Positions 54,414 through 63,700 of a DNA stretch of 64,000 nucleotides are shown here, one piece after another. The notes under the pieces are model-generated. The model was given only the letters and a program-made list of their open reading frames with translations, made no database searches and was not told the DNA's origin. The DNA is from Microtetraspora fusca (lineage in GTDB: Bacteria; Actinomycetota; Actinomycetes; Streptosporangiales; Streptosporangiaceae). The DNA lies in assembly GCF_001570365.1 (NCBI RefSeq), contig NZ_BBYK01000046.1, positions 124,001-188,000 on the forward strand. Reading direction: 5' to 3'. The position numbers were made by a program, and so were the translations under genes. The first letter of the stretch is position 1; every line of letters begins with the position of its first letter.

Positions 54414-55979
54414 TCAGCCCACGTGGACGGGGGCGCCCTCCGTCTTGCGGCCCGCCTTCACGAAGAGGGCGAGGAGAGCGGCCAGGACGGCGACGCCCAT
54501 GCTCACGGTGAAGCCGAGGTGCAGACCCTCCATGAAGGACAGGTGCGACGCCTTGGTGATGAGGCTGCCCATCGGCTCGGGAAGCCCCTGAGGGGCCACG
54601 CCCACGGCGGCGGCCTTCTCCAGAAGGGTGAGATCCTTCGGCGGGATCGACGACGCGGCCGGACCGATGTTGTTGAGGAACACCTCCGCCACCTTCGACG
54701 ACACGACGGCGCCCAGGATGGCGGTGCCGAGCGCGCCGCCGACCTGCATGGCCGACTGCTGCACACCGCCGGCGACGCCGCTGAGGTCCTCAGGCGCGTT
54801 GCCCACGATGATCTCGGTCGCGCCGACGAAGACCGGCGAGAGGCCGAACGCGAGCAGGACGAACGGGATCGCCGTGTCGATGAACGCGGCGTCCATGCTC
54901 AGCCGGGACATCAGGAACATCGCGACCGCGGTGACCAGCATGCCGCCCGCGATGGTGATCTTCGGACCGAGCTTCCCGATGAGGACGCCCGCGAGCGGCG
55001 ACGCGACGATCATGCCGGCGCTCATCGGCAGCATCCGCAGACCGGAGTCCATCGGGGACAGCCCGTGCACGCCCTGGAAGAAGAACGTGAGGAAGAACAT
55101 GGCGCCGAACATCGAGAACGCCACCATGATCATCAGACCGGTGCCGATGGAGACCGAGATGTTGCGGAACAGGCTGAGCGGCAGCAGGGGCTCCGGCGCG
55201 CGGGACTGCCAGAACAGGAAGATCCCGCCGATCACCACGGTGGCCGCGAGGAACCCGATGGTCCAGGGGTCGCCCCAGCCCCAATCGGGGGCCTTGATGA
55301 TCGACCACACCAGCGAGAACATCGTGCCGGACAGCAGCACGACGCCCAGCCAGTCGACCCGCGACAGCGTCTGCGCCTTGCTCTCCTGAAGCACCCACAG
55401 ACCGGCGGCGAGCGCGACGACGCCGACGGGCACGTTGATGAAGAAGACCGACTGCCAGCTCACGTTCTCCACGAGCAGGCCACCGATGATCGGACCGCCG
55501 GCGCTGGACAGACCGATGATCGCCCCCCACGCGCCCATCGCCATGTTGAGCTTCTCACCCGGGAAGGCGCTGCGCAGCAGCGCGAGCGCGGCGGGCTGCA
55601 GCATCGCGCCGAAGAGGCCCTGCAGCACGCGGAGCGCGATCAGCGCGCCGACCGAGCCGCTGAGGCCGATCGCCAGCGACGTCAACGCGAAGCCGGCCAC
55701 GCCGATCAGAAAGACCCGCTTGTGGCCGAAGAGGTCGCCAAGCTTGCCGGCGGTGATGAGGAAGACCGCCAGCGCGAGCAGATAGCCACTGGTGACCCAC
55801 TGGAGGTCGGAGAGCGACGCCTTCAGTTCCGCCTGGATCACGGGGTTGGCGATCGAGACCACGGTGCCGTCGAGCATCACCATGATGACGCCCAGCGAGA
55901 CCGCGAGCAGCGTCATCCACGGATGGCCTTTGCCGCGCCCCGCGGGCGCGTCTGGTTGTACGGCTAACACCTGAGCCAT
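54414..55979 (-). CDS. MFS drug exporter, EmrB/QacA (DHA2) family
   Basis: A 521-residue multidrug exporter with fourteen predicted helices. Motif A-like GKLGDLFGHKRVFLIGVAGFALTS, motif C-like GPIIGGLLVENVSWQSVFFINVPVG, and an early MVMLDGTVVSIANPVIQ are typical of DHA2 members. ATG 55979 has GGGGGA 9 bases upstream. Divergent TetR gene and a TGTCA-type inverted repeat lie between the starts, so drug-induced derepression is likely. The substrate is unknown. Confidence 0.92.
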   Translation of the reverse strand: MAQVLAVQPDAPAGRGKGHPWMTLLAVSLGVIMVMLDGTVVSIANPVIQAELKASLSDLQWVTSGYLLALAVFLITAGKLGDLFGHKRVFLIGVAGFALTSLAIGLSGSVGALIALRVLQGLFGAMLQPAALALLRSAFPGEKLNMAMGAWGAIIGLSSAGGPIIGGLLVENVSWQSVFFINVPVGVVALAAGLWVLQESKAQTLSRVDWLGVVLLSGTMFSLVWSIIKAPDWGWGDPWTIGFLAATVVIGGIFLFWQSRAPEPLLPLSLFRNISVSIGTGLMIMVAFSMFGAMFFLTFFFQGVHGLSPMDSGLRMLPMSAGMIVASPLAGVLIGKLGPKITIAGGMLVTAVAMFLMSRLSMDAAFIDTAIPFVLLAFGLSPVFVGATEIIVGNAPEDLSGVAGGVQQSAMQVGGALGTAILGAVVSSKVAEVFLNNIGPAASSIPPKDLTLLEKAAAVGVAPQGLPEPMGSLITKASHLSFMEGLHLGFTVSMGVAVLAALLALFVKAGRKTEGAPVHVG

Positions 55980-56022
55980 GATCGAGATCCCCCATTCCAG
56001 AGAAGACAACCGGAGTAACTTA

Positions 56023-56037
56023 TGTCACCCCATGACA
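56023..56037. promoter_or_regulatory. Putative TetR operator for the EmrB-type exporter
   Basis: TGTCA-CCCCA-TGACA is an inverted repeat with 5-base arms, followed by a further TGACAAA copy. It lies in the 119-base gap between the exporter and the divergent TetR gene, nearer the exporter. Inferred from symmetry and location. Confidence 0.55.
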
Positions 56038-56098
56038 AATGACAAACGCTTTTTTCCGGCATATGGTGCCATCTGACAGAGTATGAAGCGAGGGTTTC

Positions 56099-56713
56099 GT
56101 GAAGATGACAACCGTGGGTCTGCGGGAACGCAAGAAGCAGAAGACCCGGATCGCGCTGATCGACGCCGCCCTCGACCTGTTCCTAGCAGAGGGGTACGAC
56201 ATAACGACGGTCGACCAGATCGCGGCCGCCGTGGACGTCTCGCCGCGGACCTTCTTCCGCTACTTCGCCTCCAAGGAGGAGGTCGCACTCTCCCCGTGCC
56301 GCGACGGCCAGGAGATCTTCGAGAGCGAGCTCGCCGCCCGGCCGGGGGACGAGTCACCGTACCAGGCGGTGATGCGGGCGATGCGCACCACCCTGGCCAC
56401 AGTGCGTGACGGCGACCCCGCCGAGGCCGACCGCTTCGTCAAGGTGCGGCGGCTCATGAAGGAGACCCCATCCCTGATCGCCGGCCAGATGTGCATGATC
56501 GCGCAGAGCGAGCGGCGGTTGACCGAGGAGGTGGCGCGCCGTCGCGGCACCGACGTGGACGACCTGCACACCCAGTTCGTGGTCTCGGTCCTCACCACGA
56601 TCAACCGGGTCTGCCTGGAACACGGCCCGGATGATCCCGCGCCCCTGCTCGAACGCATGGAGCGGACCATCGCCATCGCCGAACGCTGCCTGCGTCCCGG
56701 CTGGGACCGCTGA
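56099..56713 (+). CDS. TetR/AcrR family regulator of the adjacent exporter
   Basis: A 204-residue repressor. N-terminal helix-turn-helix at residues 12-60 (RIALIDAALDLFLAEGYDITTVDQIAAAVDVSPRTFFRYFASKEEV), and a helical ligand domain. GTG 56099 has GAGGG 5 bases upstream. The divergent EmrB-type exporter and the shared inverted repeat make it the likely repressor of that gene. The ligand is unknown. Confidence 0.92.
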   Translation: MKMTTVGLRERKKQKTRIALIDAALDLFLAEGYDITTVDQIAAAVDVSPRTFFRYFASKEEVALSPCRDGQEIFESELAARPGDESPYQAVMRAMRTTLATVRDGDPAEADRFVKVRRLMKETPSLIAGQMCMIAQSERRLTEEVARRRGTDVDDLHTQFVVSVLTTINRVCLEHGPDDPAPLLERMERTIAIAERCLRPGWDR

Positions 56714-56872
56714 GCGGGCGCTCGAAGGCCCCCGGTCCCGGCTCGCCCCTCAGCCGAATTCGATCAATGTACGGTTCATCGGCGGCCGCCCCGATCCCGC
56801 TGGTCAGCCTCCGGTCGTCCCGGCCTCGGCCCCGCGTCGCCTGTACGGGCGCAGGGGCCGCGCCTATCGTCC

Positions 56873-56886
56873 TGGGAGCGCTCCCA
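56873..56886. promoter_or_regulatory. CebR-type operator upstream of the mannanase
   Basis: TGGGAGCGCTCCCA is a perfect 14-base palindrome identical to the LacI-family CebR box described in Streptomyces, where the repressor is released by cello-oligosaccharides. It ends 23 bases before the mannanase start codon, so it would block that promoter. The rest of the 56714-56909 gap shows nothing else. Confidence 0.85.
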
Positions 56887-56909
56887 TAGGACACGACCGA
56901 AGGTGGGTC

Positions 56910-58286
56910 ATGAGTAAACGATTCGCCGCCGCGGCCGCCGCCCTGGCCGCACTCCTGATCTCGCTGCTCTCCTTCACCGCGCCCGCGCAGGCCGCGGCGG
57001 GCCTCCGGGTGAGCGGCGGGAAGATCTACGAGGCCGGCGGCAGCCAGTTCATCATGCGCGGCACCAGCCACGCCCACACGTGGTATCCGAACCAGACCGG
57101 CTCCTTCGCCGGGATCAAGTCGCTCGGCGCCAACACCGTACGGGTGGTCCTGAGCGGCGGCCGATGGACCGCCAACAGCGCGAACGACGTCTCCAACGTC
57201 ATCGCCCTCTGCAAGCAGAACCGGCTGATCTGTGTGCTGGAGAACCACGACACCACCGGGTACGGCGAGCAGGGCGGCGCCTACACGCTGGACCAGGCCG
57301 TCGACTACTGGATCGGCCTCAAGAGCGTCCTGACCGGCCAGGAGAACCACGTCATCATCAACATCGGCAACGAGCCGTACGGCAACAACAACGTCTCCGC
57401 GTGGACCGCCGCGACGTCCAACGCGATCGGCCGGATGCGCGCGGCGGGCTTCCAGCACATGCTCATGGTCGACGCGCCCCACTGGGGCCAGGACTGGGGC
57501 TTCGTCATGCGGGACACCGCCGCGACCGTCTTCGCCGCCGACCCGCAGAAGAACACCGTCTTCTCCATCCACATGTACGGCGCCTTCGACACGGCGGCCA
57601 AGATCACCGCGTACCTGCAGGCGTTCCAGACGGCCGGGCTGCCGCTGGTGATCGGTGAGTTCGGCAACCTGCACTCCGACGGCGACCCCGACGAGGACAC
57701 GATCATGGCGCAGGCACAGGCGCGCGGCATCGGCTACCTCGGCTGGTCGTGGAGCGGCAACGGCGGCGGCGTCGAGTACCTCGACCAGGTGACGAACTTC
57801 AACGTCAACCAGCTCACCTCCTGGGGACAGCGCCTGTTCAACGGCGCGAACGGCATCAGGGAGACGGCGAAGGAGGCCACGATCTACAGCGGCGCCACGC
57901 CCGGCCCCTCCCCCTCGGCGAGCCTGTCGAGCTCCCCCAGCCCCTCACCGTCCCCGAGCCCGTCGACCTCTCCGAGCGCCGGCGTGAAGTCGTGCTCCGC
58001 GACCTACACCGTGGTCGGGCAGTGGCAGGGCGGCTTCCAGGGCGAGGTCACGGTGACCGCGGGCGGCGCCGCGATCAGCGGCTGGACCGTGAAGTGGACC
58101 TACGCCGACGGCCAGACCGTGACGCAGTCCTGGAACGCGACGATCGCATCGAGCGGGTCGGGCGTGACCGCGAAGAACGTGAGCTACAACGGCGGCCTGG
58201 GCGCCGGGGCGAGCACGACGTTCGGCTTCCTCGGCTCGTGGAACGGCCCGAACGGCACGCCGTCCCTCAGCTGCACCGCCGCCTGA
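56910..58286 (+). CDS. Secreted endo-beta-1,4-mannanase (GH5) with CBM2
   Basis: A 458-residue secreted hydrolase of GH5 (subfamily 8-like). Signal peptide to about residue 29 (APAQAAAG). The catalytic domain spans 30-325 with RGTSHAHTWYP, acid/base Glu155 (NIGNEPYG), HMYGAFD and nucleophile Glu250 (VIGEFGN), and GYLGWSWSGNGGGVEYLD. A 30-residue Pro/Ser linker leads to a CBM2 (about 360-458) with Trp residues for polysaccharide binding and end Cys (SCSA...SCTAA). It should cut mannan. A CebR box sits at its promoter. Confidence 0.93.
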   Translation: MSKRFAAAAAALAALLISLLSFTAPAQAAAGLRVSGGKIYEAGGSQFIMRGTSHAHTWYPNQTGSFAGIKSLGANTVRVVLSGGRWTANSANDVSNVIALCKQNRLICVLENHDTTGYGEQGGAYTLDQAVDYWIGLKSVLTGQENHVIINIGNEPYGNNNVSAWTAATSNAIGRMRAAGFQHMLMVDAPHWGQDWGFVMRDTAATVFAADPQKNTVFSIHMYGAFDTAAKITAYLQAFQTAGLPLVIGEFGNLHSDGDPDEDTIMAQAQARGIGYLGWSWSGNGGGVEYLDQVTNFNVNQLTSWGQRLFNGANGIRETAKEATIYSGATPGPSPSASLSSSPSPSPSPSPSTSPSAGVKSCSATYTVVGQWQGGFQGEVTVTAGGAAISGWTVKWTYADGQTVTQSWNATIASSGSGVTAKNVSYNGGLGAGASTTFGFLGSWNGPNGTPSLSCTAA

Positions 58287-58358
58287 CCCAGCGGGCCATC
58301 CGCCGGGCGCGCTCCCCGCGCGCCCGGCCTTGGCGCGTTCACCAATACGGCTCGGCGG

Positions 58359-58937
58359 TCAGTTCAGTTCGGGGTCGTCGGGATAGGTCGCCACGAAGGA
58401 GAGCTCCCCCTGCTGGCGGCGCAGCACGGCACGCCAGAGCGCCGTCGGGTCGGAGTGGAAGGTGTCGCCCGGCTCGGAGTCGATGACATACCAGGCTCCT
58501 TCCTCGACCTCGTTGCGCAGCTGGCCCGCCGTCCAGCCCGCGTACCCCGCGAAGATGCGCATCTGCGAGATCTCACCGGCGAGGATCTCGGGCGGCGCGT
58601 CGAGATCGACGGTGCCCAGCCGGTACGCGGGCGACCGGCCCGACTGCAGCCGGCGCCAGCCCAGCGGCTCGCCGCCGCTCTGCACCGCGGCCAGCGCCAG
58701 CGCGCTGTCGGTCTGCACCGGGCCGCCCTCGAAGAGCACGGAGGGACCGGTCACCAGCGCGTCCCACGAAGGGAGCACCTGCGTCACCGAGATCTCGCTC
58801 GGGCGGTTGAGCACGACGCCGAGCGACCCACCGCTCTCGTCGTGCTCGAGGATGAGGACGACGCTGCGCCGGAAGTTGGGGTCTTCCAGCAGTGGCGTCG
58901 CGACGAGCAGCCGGCCGACGTAGATCCCTTCCGCCAT
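58359..58937 (-). CDS. YqgE/AlgH family protein
   Basis: A 192-residue protein of the AlgH/YqgE fold. Opening GIYVGRLLVATPLLEDPNFRRSVVLILEHDESGGSLGVVLNRPSE, then LFEGGPVQTDSALAL and FAGYAGWTAGQLRNEVEEGAW are family signatures. Molecular function is unknown. ATG 58937 (MAEG) is preferred; ATG 58946 and 58949 are in frame. GGAGGGT precedes 58937 closely. Confidence 0.92.
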   Translation of the reverse strand: MAEGIYVGRLLVATPLLEDPNFRRSVVLILEHDESGGSLGVVLNRPSEISVTQVLPSWDALVTGPSVLFEGGPVQTDSALALAAVQSGGEPLGWRRLQSGRSPAYRLGTVDLDAPPEILAGEISQMRIFAGYAGWTAGQLRNEVEEGAWYVIDSEPGDTFHSDPTALWRAVLRRQQGELSFVATYPDDPELN

Positions 58938-59000
58938 ACCCTCCATCATGAGGGAGAAGACGGGAATCACGCACGCCGCCCCGGGCATCGTCTTCGCCTT

Positions 59001-59043
59001 TCCCGGCGGATCCGGTGCCCGCCGGGAGCCGGATCCGCCGGGA
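59001..59043 (-). terminator. Hairpin terminator downstream of the malic enzyme gene
   Basis: TCCCGGCGGATCCGG (59001-59015) pairs with CCGGATCCGCCGGGA (59029-59043), 15 perfect pairs over a 13-base loop, 5 bases past the malic enzyme stop on the minus strand. Confidence 0.85.
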
Positions 59044-59048
59044 GCCGG

Positions 59049-60458
59049 TCAGGCCTCCGTGAAACCGCGGGCCCGCCCGCCCGCCGACTCCCGCACGGCG
59101 GCGGCGACCGCGCCCGCCACGTCGGGGTGGAAGACGCTCGGGATGATGTAGTTGGGGCCGAGCTCCTCGTCCGTCACGACGGCGGCGAGCGCCTTCGCGG
59201 CGGCGAGCAGCATCTCCGGGGTGACCACGTTGGCCTGGGCGTCGAGCAGGCCGCGGAAGACGCCGGGGAAGGCCAGCACGTTGTTGATCTGGTTCGGGTA
59301 GTCGGACCTGCCGGTCGCCACCACGGCCGCGTGCTCCCGGGCGTCGTCGGGCGAGACCTCCGGCTCGGGGTTGGCGAGCGCGAAGACCACGGAGCCCTCG
59401 GCCATGGACGCGATGTCGTCACCGGTGAGGATGCCGGGGGCGGAGACGCCGACGAAGACGTCGGCGCCCTTGACCGCGCCGCGCAGGTCGCCGCTGTATC
59501 CCTCGGCGTTGGTGTGCTCGGCGATCCAGCGCAGCGACTCGTCGAGGTCGTCGCGCCCCTTGTGGACGGCGCCGAGGTAGTCGCAGACCACCACGTGGCG
59601 CACGCCGCCGGCGAGCAGCAGGCGCAGCACCGCCGTCCCGGCCGCACCCGCTCCGGCGAGCGTGACGCGGACGTCGCCGATCTCCTTGCCGACCACCTTG
59701 AGCGCGTTGGTCAGCGCGGCGAGCACGCAGATCGCGGTGCCGTGCTGGTCGTCGTGGAAGACCGGGATGTCGAGGAGCTCACGCAGCCGACGCTCGACCT
59801 CGAAGCAGCGCGGCGCGGAGATGTCCTCCAGGTTGATGCCGCCGAAGCCGGGGGCGATCAGCTGGACGGTGCGCACGATCTCGTCGACGTCCTGGGTGTC
59901 GAGGCAGAGCGGCCAGGCGTCGATGCCCGCGAACCGCTTGAACAGCGCCGCCTTGCCCTCCATCACCGGCAGCGCCGCGGCCGGGCCGATGTTGCCGAGG
60001 CCGAGGACGGCCGAGCCGTCGGTGACCACGGCCACCGAGTTGCGCTTGATGGTGAGCCGGCGGGCGTCCTCGGGGTTGCGCGCGATGGCCATGCTGACCC
60101 GCGCCACACCCGGCGTGTACGCCATGGAGAGCTCGTCGCGGTTGCGCAGCGGGACCTTCGACTGCATCTCGATCTTGCCGCCGAGGTGCATGAGGAAGGT
60201 GCGGTCGGACACCTTGTGAATGGCGACGTCCTCGACCGTGCCGAGGGCGTCGACGAGGGCCTGTGCGTGATCGGTGTCCCTCGCGGCGCAGGTCACGTCG
60301 ATGCGGAGCTTCTCGTGACCGGCCGTGCTGACGTCGAGCGCGGTGATCACACCACCGGCGCTCTCCACCGCGTGGGTGAGGAGACTGACGGCCTTGCCGC
60401 CTGCCGGCACCTCAAGACGAACGGTGATCGAGTACGAGACGCTCGGCACGGTGGCCAC
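59049..60458 (-). CDS. NAD-dependent malic enzyme with N-terminal ACT domain
   Basis: A 469-residue enzyme converting malate to pyruvate and CO2. An N-terminal ACT-type regulatory domain (residues 1-80, [28 protein letters not shown]) precedes the malic domain ([66 protein letters not shown]) and the Rossmann domain ([16 protein letters not shown]). GTG 60458 starts the frame. ACT suggests control by an amino acid. Cofactor preference is inferred from family. Confidence 0.93.
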   Translation of the reverse strand: MATVPSVSYSITVRLEVPAGGKAVSLLTHAVESAGGVITALDVSTAGHEKLRIDVTCAARDTDHAQALVDALGTVEDVAIHKVSDRTFLMHLGGKIEMQSKVPLRNRDELSMAYTPGVARVSMAIARNPEDARRLTIKRNSVAVVTDGSAVLGLGNIGPAAALPVMEGKAALFKRFAGIDAWPLCLDTQDVDEIVRTVQLIAPGFGGINLEDISAPRCFEVERRLRELLDIPVFHDDQHGTAICVLAALTNALKVVGKEIGDVRVTLAGAGAAGTAVLRLLLAGGVRHVVVCDYLGAVHKGRDDLDESLRWIAEHTNAEGYSGDLRGAVKGADVFVGVSAPGILTGDDIASMAEGSVVFALANPEPEVSPDDAREHAAVVATGRSDYPNQINNVLAFPGVFRGLLDAQANVVTPEMLLAAAKALAAVVTDEELGPNYIIPSVFHPDVAGAVAAAVRESAGGRARGFTEA

Positions 60459-60723
60459 GTGAATACGCTCCTGTTGTCATGTGCTGTCTGCGCATGCGCG
60501 TCTCCGGAGACCGTGACGTTGTCGGTCCGTGACGGCGCCGGGGACGCACCAGTGCCCACACATTACAGCTCCCGGCGGAATGCATCTGCTTCTCAGAAGA
60601 CACGACGTCGCGGAATCGTCGCGGCGAAGACTTCCGCGCGGAGCGTCCCGGCCGGGGTCACGTCCGGACAGCAGGACCTGCTCGCGACAGGGCCGCGTTG
60701 GACACGCGCGTAGCACGCGTTCG

Positions 60724-60792
60724 GCGCAGGCCGCTCGATGCGGCCTGCGCGGTGCCGCCGCTCTCGGCCCGTGCCGGAGTCGGCACGGGCCG
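60724..60792 (-). terminator. Two consecutive hairpins after the thioredoxin/TPR gene
   Basis: GCGCAGGCCGC/GCGGCCTGCGC (60724-60750) and CGGCCCGTGCCG/CGGCACGGGCCG (60765-60792) are perfect stems with 5- and 4-base loops. They lie just downstream of the minus-strand 60801-61721 gene. The remaining gap (60459-60723) contains the malic enzyme promoter and nothing else I can support. Confidence 0.8.
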
Positions 60793-60800
60793 CCCGTGGG

Positions 60801-61721
60801 TCAGAAGAGCGCGCTCGCCAGGTTGCGCCGCGCCTTGGAGACGGACGGGTCGTCGGCGGGCAGCGTGTCGAACAGGCCGAGCAGGTGCGTCCTGACCCGG
60901 TCCCGGTCGTCTCCGGCGCTGCGCCGTACGACGCCGACGAGCCGGTCGAAGGCGGCGTCCACGTCGCCGGCCAGCATCTCCAGGTCGGCCGCCTGCGTCT
61001 GGAGGGCGACGTCGCCGGGCTGCTCGGCGGCCCGGCCCAGCACGTCCGCCGGGTCGAGGCCCTGCGTGCGGCGCACCAGCCCCACGCCCGCGAGACCGAT
61101 CTTCGCCTCCGGGTTTCCGGGCTCCCGGGCGAGGAGCCGCTCGAACGCGGCCTGGGCGGCGTCCAGGTCGCCCTTCTCCACCGCGTCGTCCGCGGCGGCC
61201 AGGTCCGGGTCGAGCGGCGGCTCCGCCGGCTCCTCCGCCCCGCCCGGGGCGGCCAGCTCGACGCCGAGCTGCTCGAACACCTGGGTGAGCGCCTGACGCA
61301 GCTGCGCCTCGGGGAGCGGGCCCTCGAACAGGGGCATGAGCTGCCCCTGGACGGCCAGATAAACGGTCGGCACGGCGCGCATCCGCAGCGCCTGCGCCAG
61401 CTCCGGGCTGGCCTCGACGTCCGCGCGGGCCAGGATCCACGCGCCGCCCGCCTCCGCCGCCAGCTTCTCCAGCGTCTGGCTGAACTGCTGGACCTGCTCG
61501 GCGCGTGGCACGGTGGCCTCGACGATCACGGGAACGCTCATCGAGCGTTCGACGACGTCGGCGGTGAAGGTCGCCGCGGTGACCTCGACGACGGTGGCCG
61601 CCGCCGCGTCCGGGTTACGCGCGGCGGCCTCACGCCGCGCCTGCGCTTCCAGAGCCTGCTTGCGCGCGCCGAGGTCCACGGCGCCGTAGAGCGATCCAGG
61701 TCGTGTGAAGTCCGCTGCCAT
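60801..61721 (-). CDS. Thioredoxin-fold, TPR-containing co-chaperone (YbbN/CnoX-like)
   Basis: A 306-residue protein. Residues about 40-150 form a thioredoxin-like fold (PVIVEATVPRAEQVQQFSQTLEKLA, VPTVYLAVQGQLMPLF) that lacks the CXXC active site (ATVPRAEQ), so it is not a redox enzyme. The C-terminus (about 175-306) is helical with TPR units (AVEKGDLDAAQAAFERLLAREPGN, DVDAAFDRLV). YbbN/CnoX proteins hold unfolded clients for GroEL or DnaK. ATG 61721. Confidence 0.88.
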   Translation of the reverse strand: MAADFTRPGSLYGAVDLGARKQALEAQARREAAARNPDAAAATVVEVTAATFTADVVERSMSVPVIVEATVPRAEQVQQFSQTLEKLAAEAGGAWILARADVEASPELAQALRMRAVPTVYLAVQGQLMPLFEGPLPEAQLRQALTQVFEQLGVELAAPGGAEEPAEPPLDPDLAAADDAVEKGDLDAAQAAFERLLAREPGNPEAKIGLAGVGLVRRTQGLDPADVLGRAAEQPGDVALQTQAADLEMLAGDVDAAFDRLVGVVRRSAGDDRDRVRTHLLGLFDTLPADDPSVSKARRNLASALF

Positions 61722-61845
61722 AAGTCCAATCCTGCCGTACGCGCGCGGCTGTTCCATGCCAACCCGGGTCCCTCGCCGCGCCCGGCGGCTCCGCCCAGCG
61801 CTGAACTGCCCCACGACGGCTCTGTCGCGGGCGGCGGGAACCGCG

Positions 61846-63519
61846 TCAGAAGCGGGCGGGCTCGGAGTAGGTGCCCCATTCCTCCCGGAGGGCGTCGCAG
61901 ATCTCACCGAGCGTGGCCTCGGCCCGTACGGCGTCCAGCATGGGCGGGATCACGTTCCGGTCCGACCGGGCGGCGGCGACGAGGGCGGCGAGAGCGCCGT
62001 CCAGGGCGGCCCGGTCGCGTACGGCACGGCGGGCCGCGAGGGTGCGGTGCTGCTCCCGCTCGACCTCGTGGCTGATCCGCAGGATCTCCAGCGGCTGCTC
62101 GACCGTGGACGTGTGGCAGTTCACGCCGACGATCTTCTTGTCGCCCTTCTCCAGCTTGCGCTGGTAGTCGAAGGCGGACTCGGCGATCTCGGTCGTGAAC
62201 CAGCCGTCCTCGATCCCGCGCAGGATGCCGGACGTCATCGTGCCGTCGCCGCCCATATCCCGAATTTTCGTGAAGATGGCCTCGGCTTCGGCCTCCAGGC
62301 GGTCGGTGAGCGCCTCCACGTACCACGAGCCGCCCAGCGGATCGACGACGTTGACGACCTCGGTCTCCTCCATGATCACCTGCTGGGTGCGCAGCGCGAT
62401 CTCGGCGGCCTTCTCCGAGGGCAGCGCGAGCACCTCGTCCAGCGCGTTCGTGTGCAGCGAGTTGGTGCCGCCGAGGACCGCGGCGAGCGCCTCGATCGCC
62501 GTACGGACGATGTTGTTGTCCGGCTGCTGGGCGGTGAGCGAGACGCCGGCCGTCTGGGTGTGGAACCGCAGCCACCGGGCCTTCTCTGTGCGGGCGCCGT
62601 ACACGTCGCGCATCCAGCGGGCCCAGATGCGGCGCGCGGCCCGGAACTTCGCGATCTCCTCGAAGAAGTCGATGTGCGCGTCGAAGAAGAACGACAGCCC
62701 GGGGGCGAAGACGTCCACGTCGAGCCCGCGCGAGAGCCCGAGCTCGACGTATCCGAAGCCGTCGGCGAGCGTGAAGGCCAGCTCCTGCGCGGCCGTCGCC
62801 CCGGCCTCCCTGATGTGGTAGCCGGAGACCGACAGCGGCTTGTACGCCGGGATCTCGGCCACGCAGTACTCCATCAGGTCGCCGATCAGCCGCAGGTGGG
62901 GCTGGGGCGGGAACAGCCACTCCTTCTGCGCGATGTACTCCTTGAAGATGTCGGTCTGCAGCGTCCCGTTCAGCCGCGCTGCGGGGACGCCCTGGCGCTC
63001 GGCCGCGACCAGGTACATGCAGAAGATCGGTACGGCGGGGCCGCTGATCGTCATCGAGGTGGTCACCTCGCCCAGCGGGATGCCGTCGAAGAGCACGTCC
63101 ATGTCGGCCGCGGAGTCGACGGCGACCCCGCAGTGGCCCACCTCACCGAGGGCGTGTGGGTCGTCGGAGTCGCGGCCCATCAGGGTCGGCATGTCGAAGG
63201 CCACGGAGAGGCCGCCCCCGCCGTTGCGGAGGATCATCTTGTAGCGCTCGTTGGTCTGGCGCGCGTTGCCGAACCCGGCGAACTGCCGGATCGTCCAGGG
63301 GCGCCCCCGGTATCCGGTGGCGTACAGACCTCGGGTGTAGGGGTACTCCCCCGGCCAGCCGACGCGCTCGAACCTGGGGTCGTCGCCCTCCGGCCCGTAG
63401 ACGGGCGCCACTTCCAGCCCGGACAGCGTCCGGTGCTCCTTCCGGGGGCCGCGTGCCATCGCCGCGTCGTACCGCGCCTGCCAGCGGGCGCGTCCGGCCT
63501 CGATCTCGTCCGCGTTCAT
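61846..63519 (-). CDS. icmA: Acyl-CoA mutase large subunit, isobutyryl-CoA mutase (IcmA)-like
   Basis: A 557-residue B12-dependent mutase catalytic chain without the cobalamin domain (no DXHXXG), so it needs a separate small subunit, not present here. The diagnostic positions are Phe80 in IRQFAGFG and Gln198 in KEYIAQKEW, the pair described for isobutyryl-CoA mutase; methylmalonyl-CoA mutase has Tyr and Arg at these sites. It should convert isobutyryl-CoA to n-butyryl-CoA. GGGGGTGGGG precedes ATG 63519. Confidence 0.85.
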   Translation of the reverse strand: MNADEIEAGRARWQARYDAAMARGPRKEHRTLSGLEVAPVYGPEGDDPRFERVGWPGEYPYTRGLYATGYRGRPWTIRQFAGFGNARQTNERYKMILRNGGGGLSVAFDMPTLMGRDSDDPHALGEVGHCGVAVDSAADMDVLFDGIPLGEVTTSMTISGPAVPIFCMYLVAAERQGVPAARLNGTLQTDIFKEYIAQKEWLFPPQPHLRLIGDLMEYCVAEIPAYKPLSVSGYHIREAGATAAQELAFTLADGFGYVELGLSRGLDVDVFAPGLSFFFDAHIDFFEEIAKFRAARRIWARWMRDVYGARTEKARWLRFHTQTAGVSLTAQQPDNNIVRTAIEALAAVLGGTNSLHTNALDEVLALPSEKAAEIALRTQQVIMEETEVVNVVDPLGGSWYVEALTDRLEAEAEAIFTKIRDMGGDGTMTSGILRGIEDGWFTTEIAESAFDYQRKLEKGDKKIVGVNCHTSTVEQPLEILRISHEVEREQHRTLAARRAVRDRAALDGALAALVAAARSDRNVIPPMLDAVRAEATLGEICDALREEWGTYSEPARF

Positions 63520-63540
63520 GTCCCCACCCCCATCAGAAAA

Positions 63541-63560
63541 ATACTAGGACGTCCTACTAA
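63541..63560. promoter_or_regulatory. Palindromic operator/promoter for the acyl-CoA mutase gene
   Basis: TAGGACGTCCTA (63545-63556) is a perfect 12-base palindrome extended by ACTA/TACT. On the minus strand TAGTAT (a -10 form) overlaps its edge, 22 or more bases ahead of the start. A repressor bound here would block the promoter. The binding protein is unknown. Confidence 0.55.
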
Positions 63561-63700
63561 ATCCCGCCATAGCACCGACCGCTGGGTAACGGCAGCGCCA
63601 AAGATCACACCTTGGCTGCAAATCAGCACGGATCTATGACAGGGGCCGTCAATACCGAAACATGAGACGCGCATGGTTGATGTCCACACAGGAGGTGGAT

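Noticed and set aside
61846-63519. Methylmalonyl-CoA mutase large subunit
   Set aside because: Phe80 and Gln198 replace the Tyr and Arg needed for methylmalonyl-CoA, and the cobalamin domain is absent.
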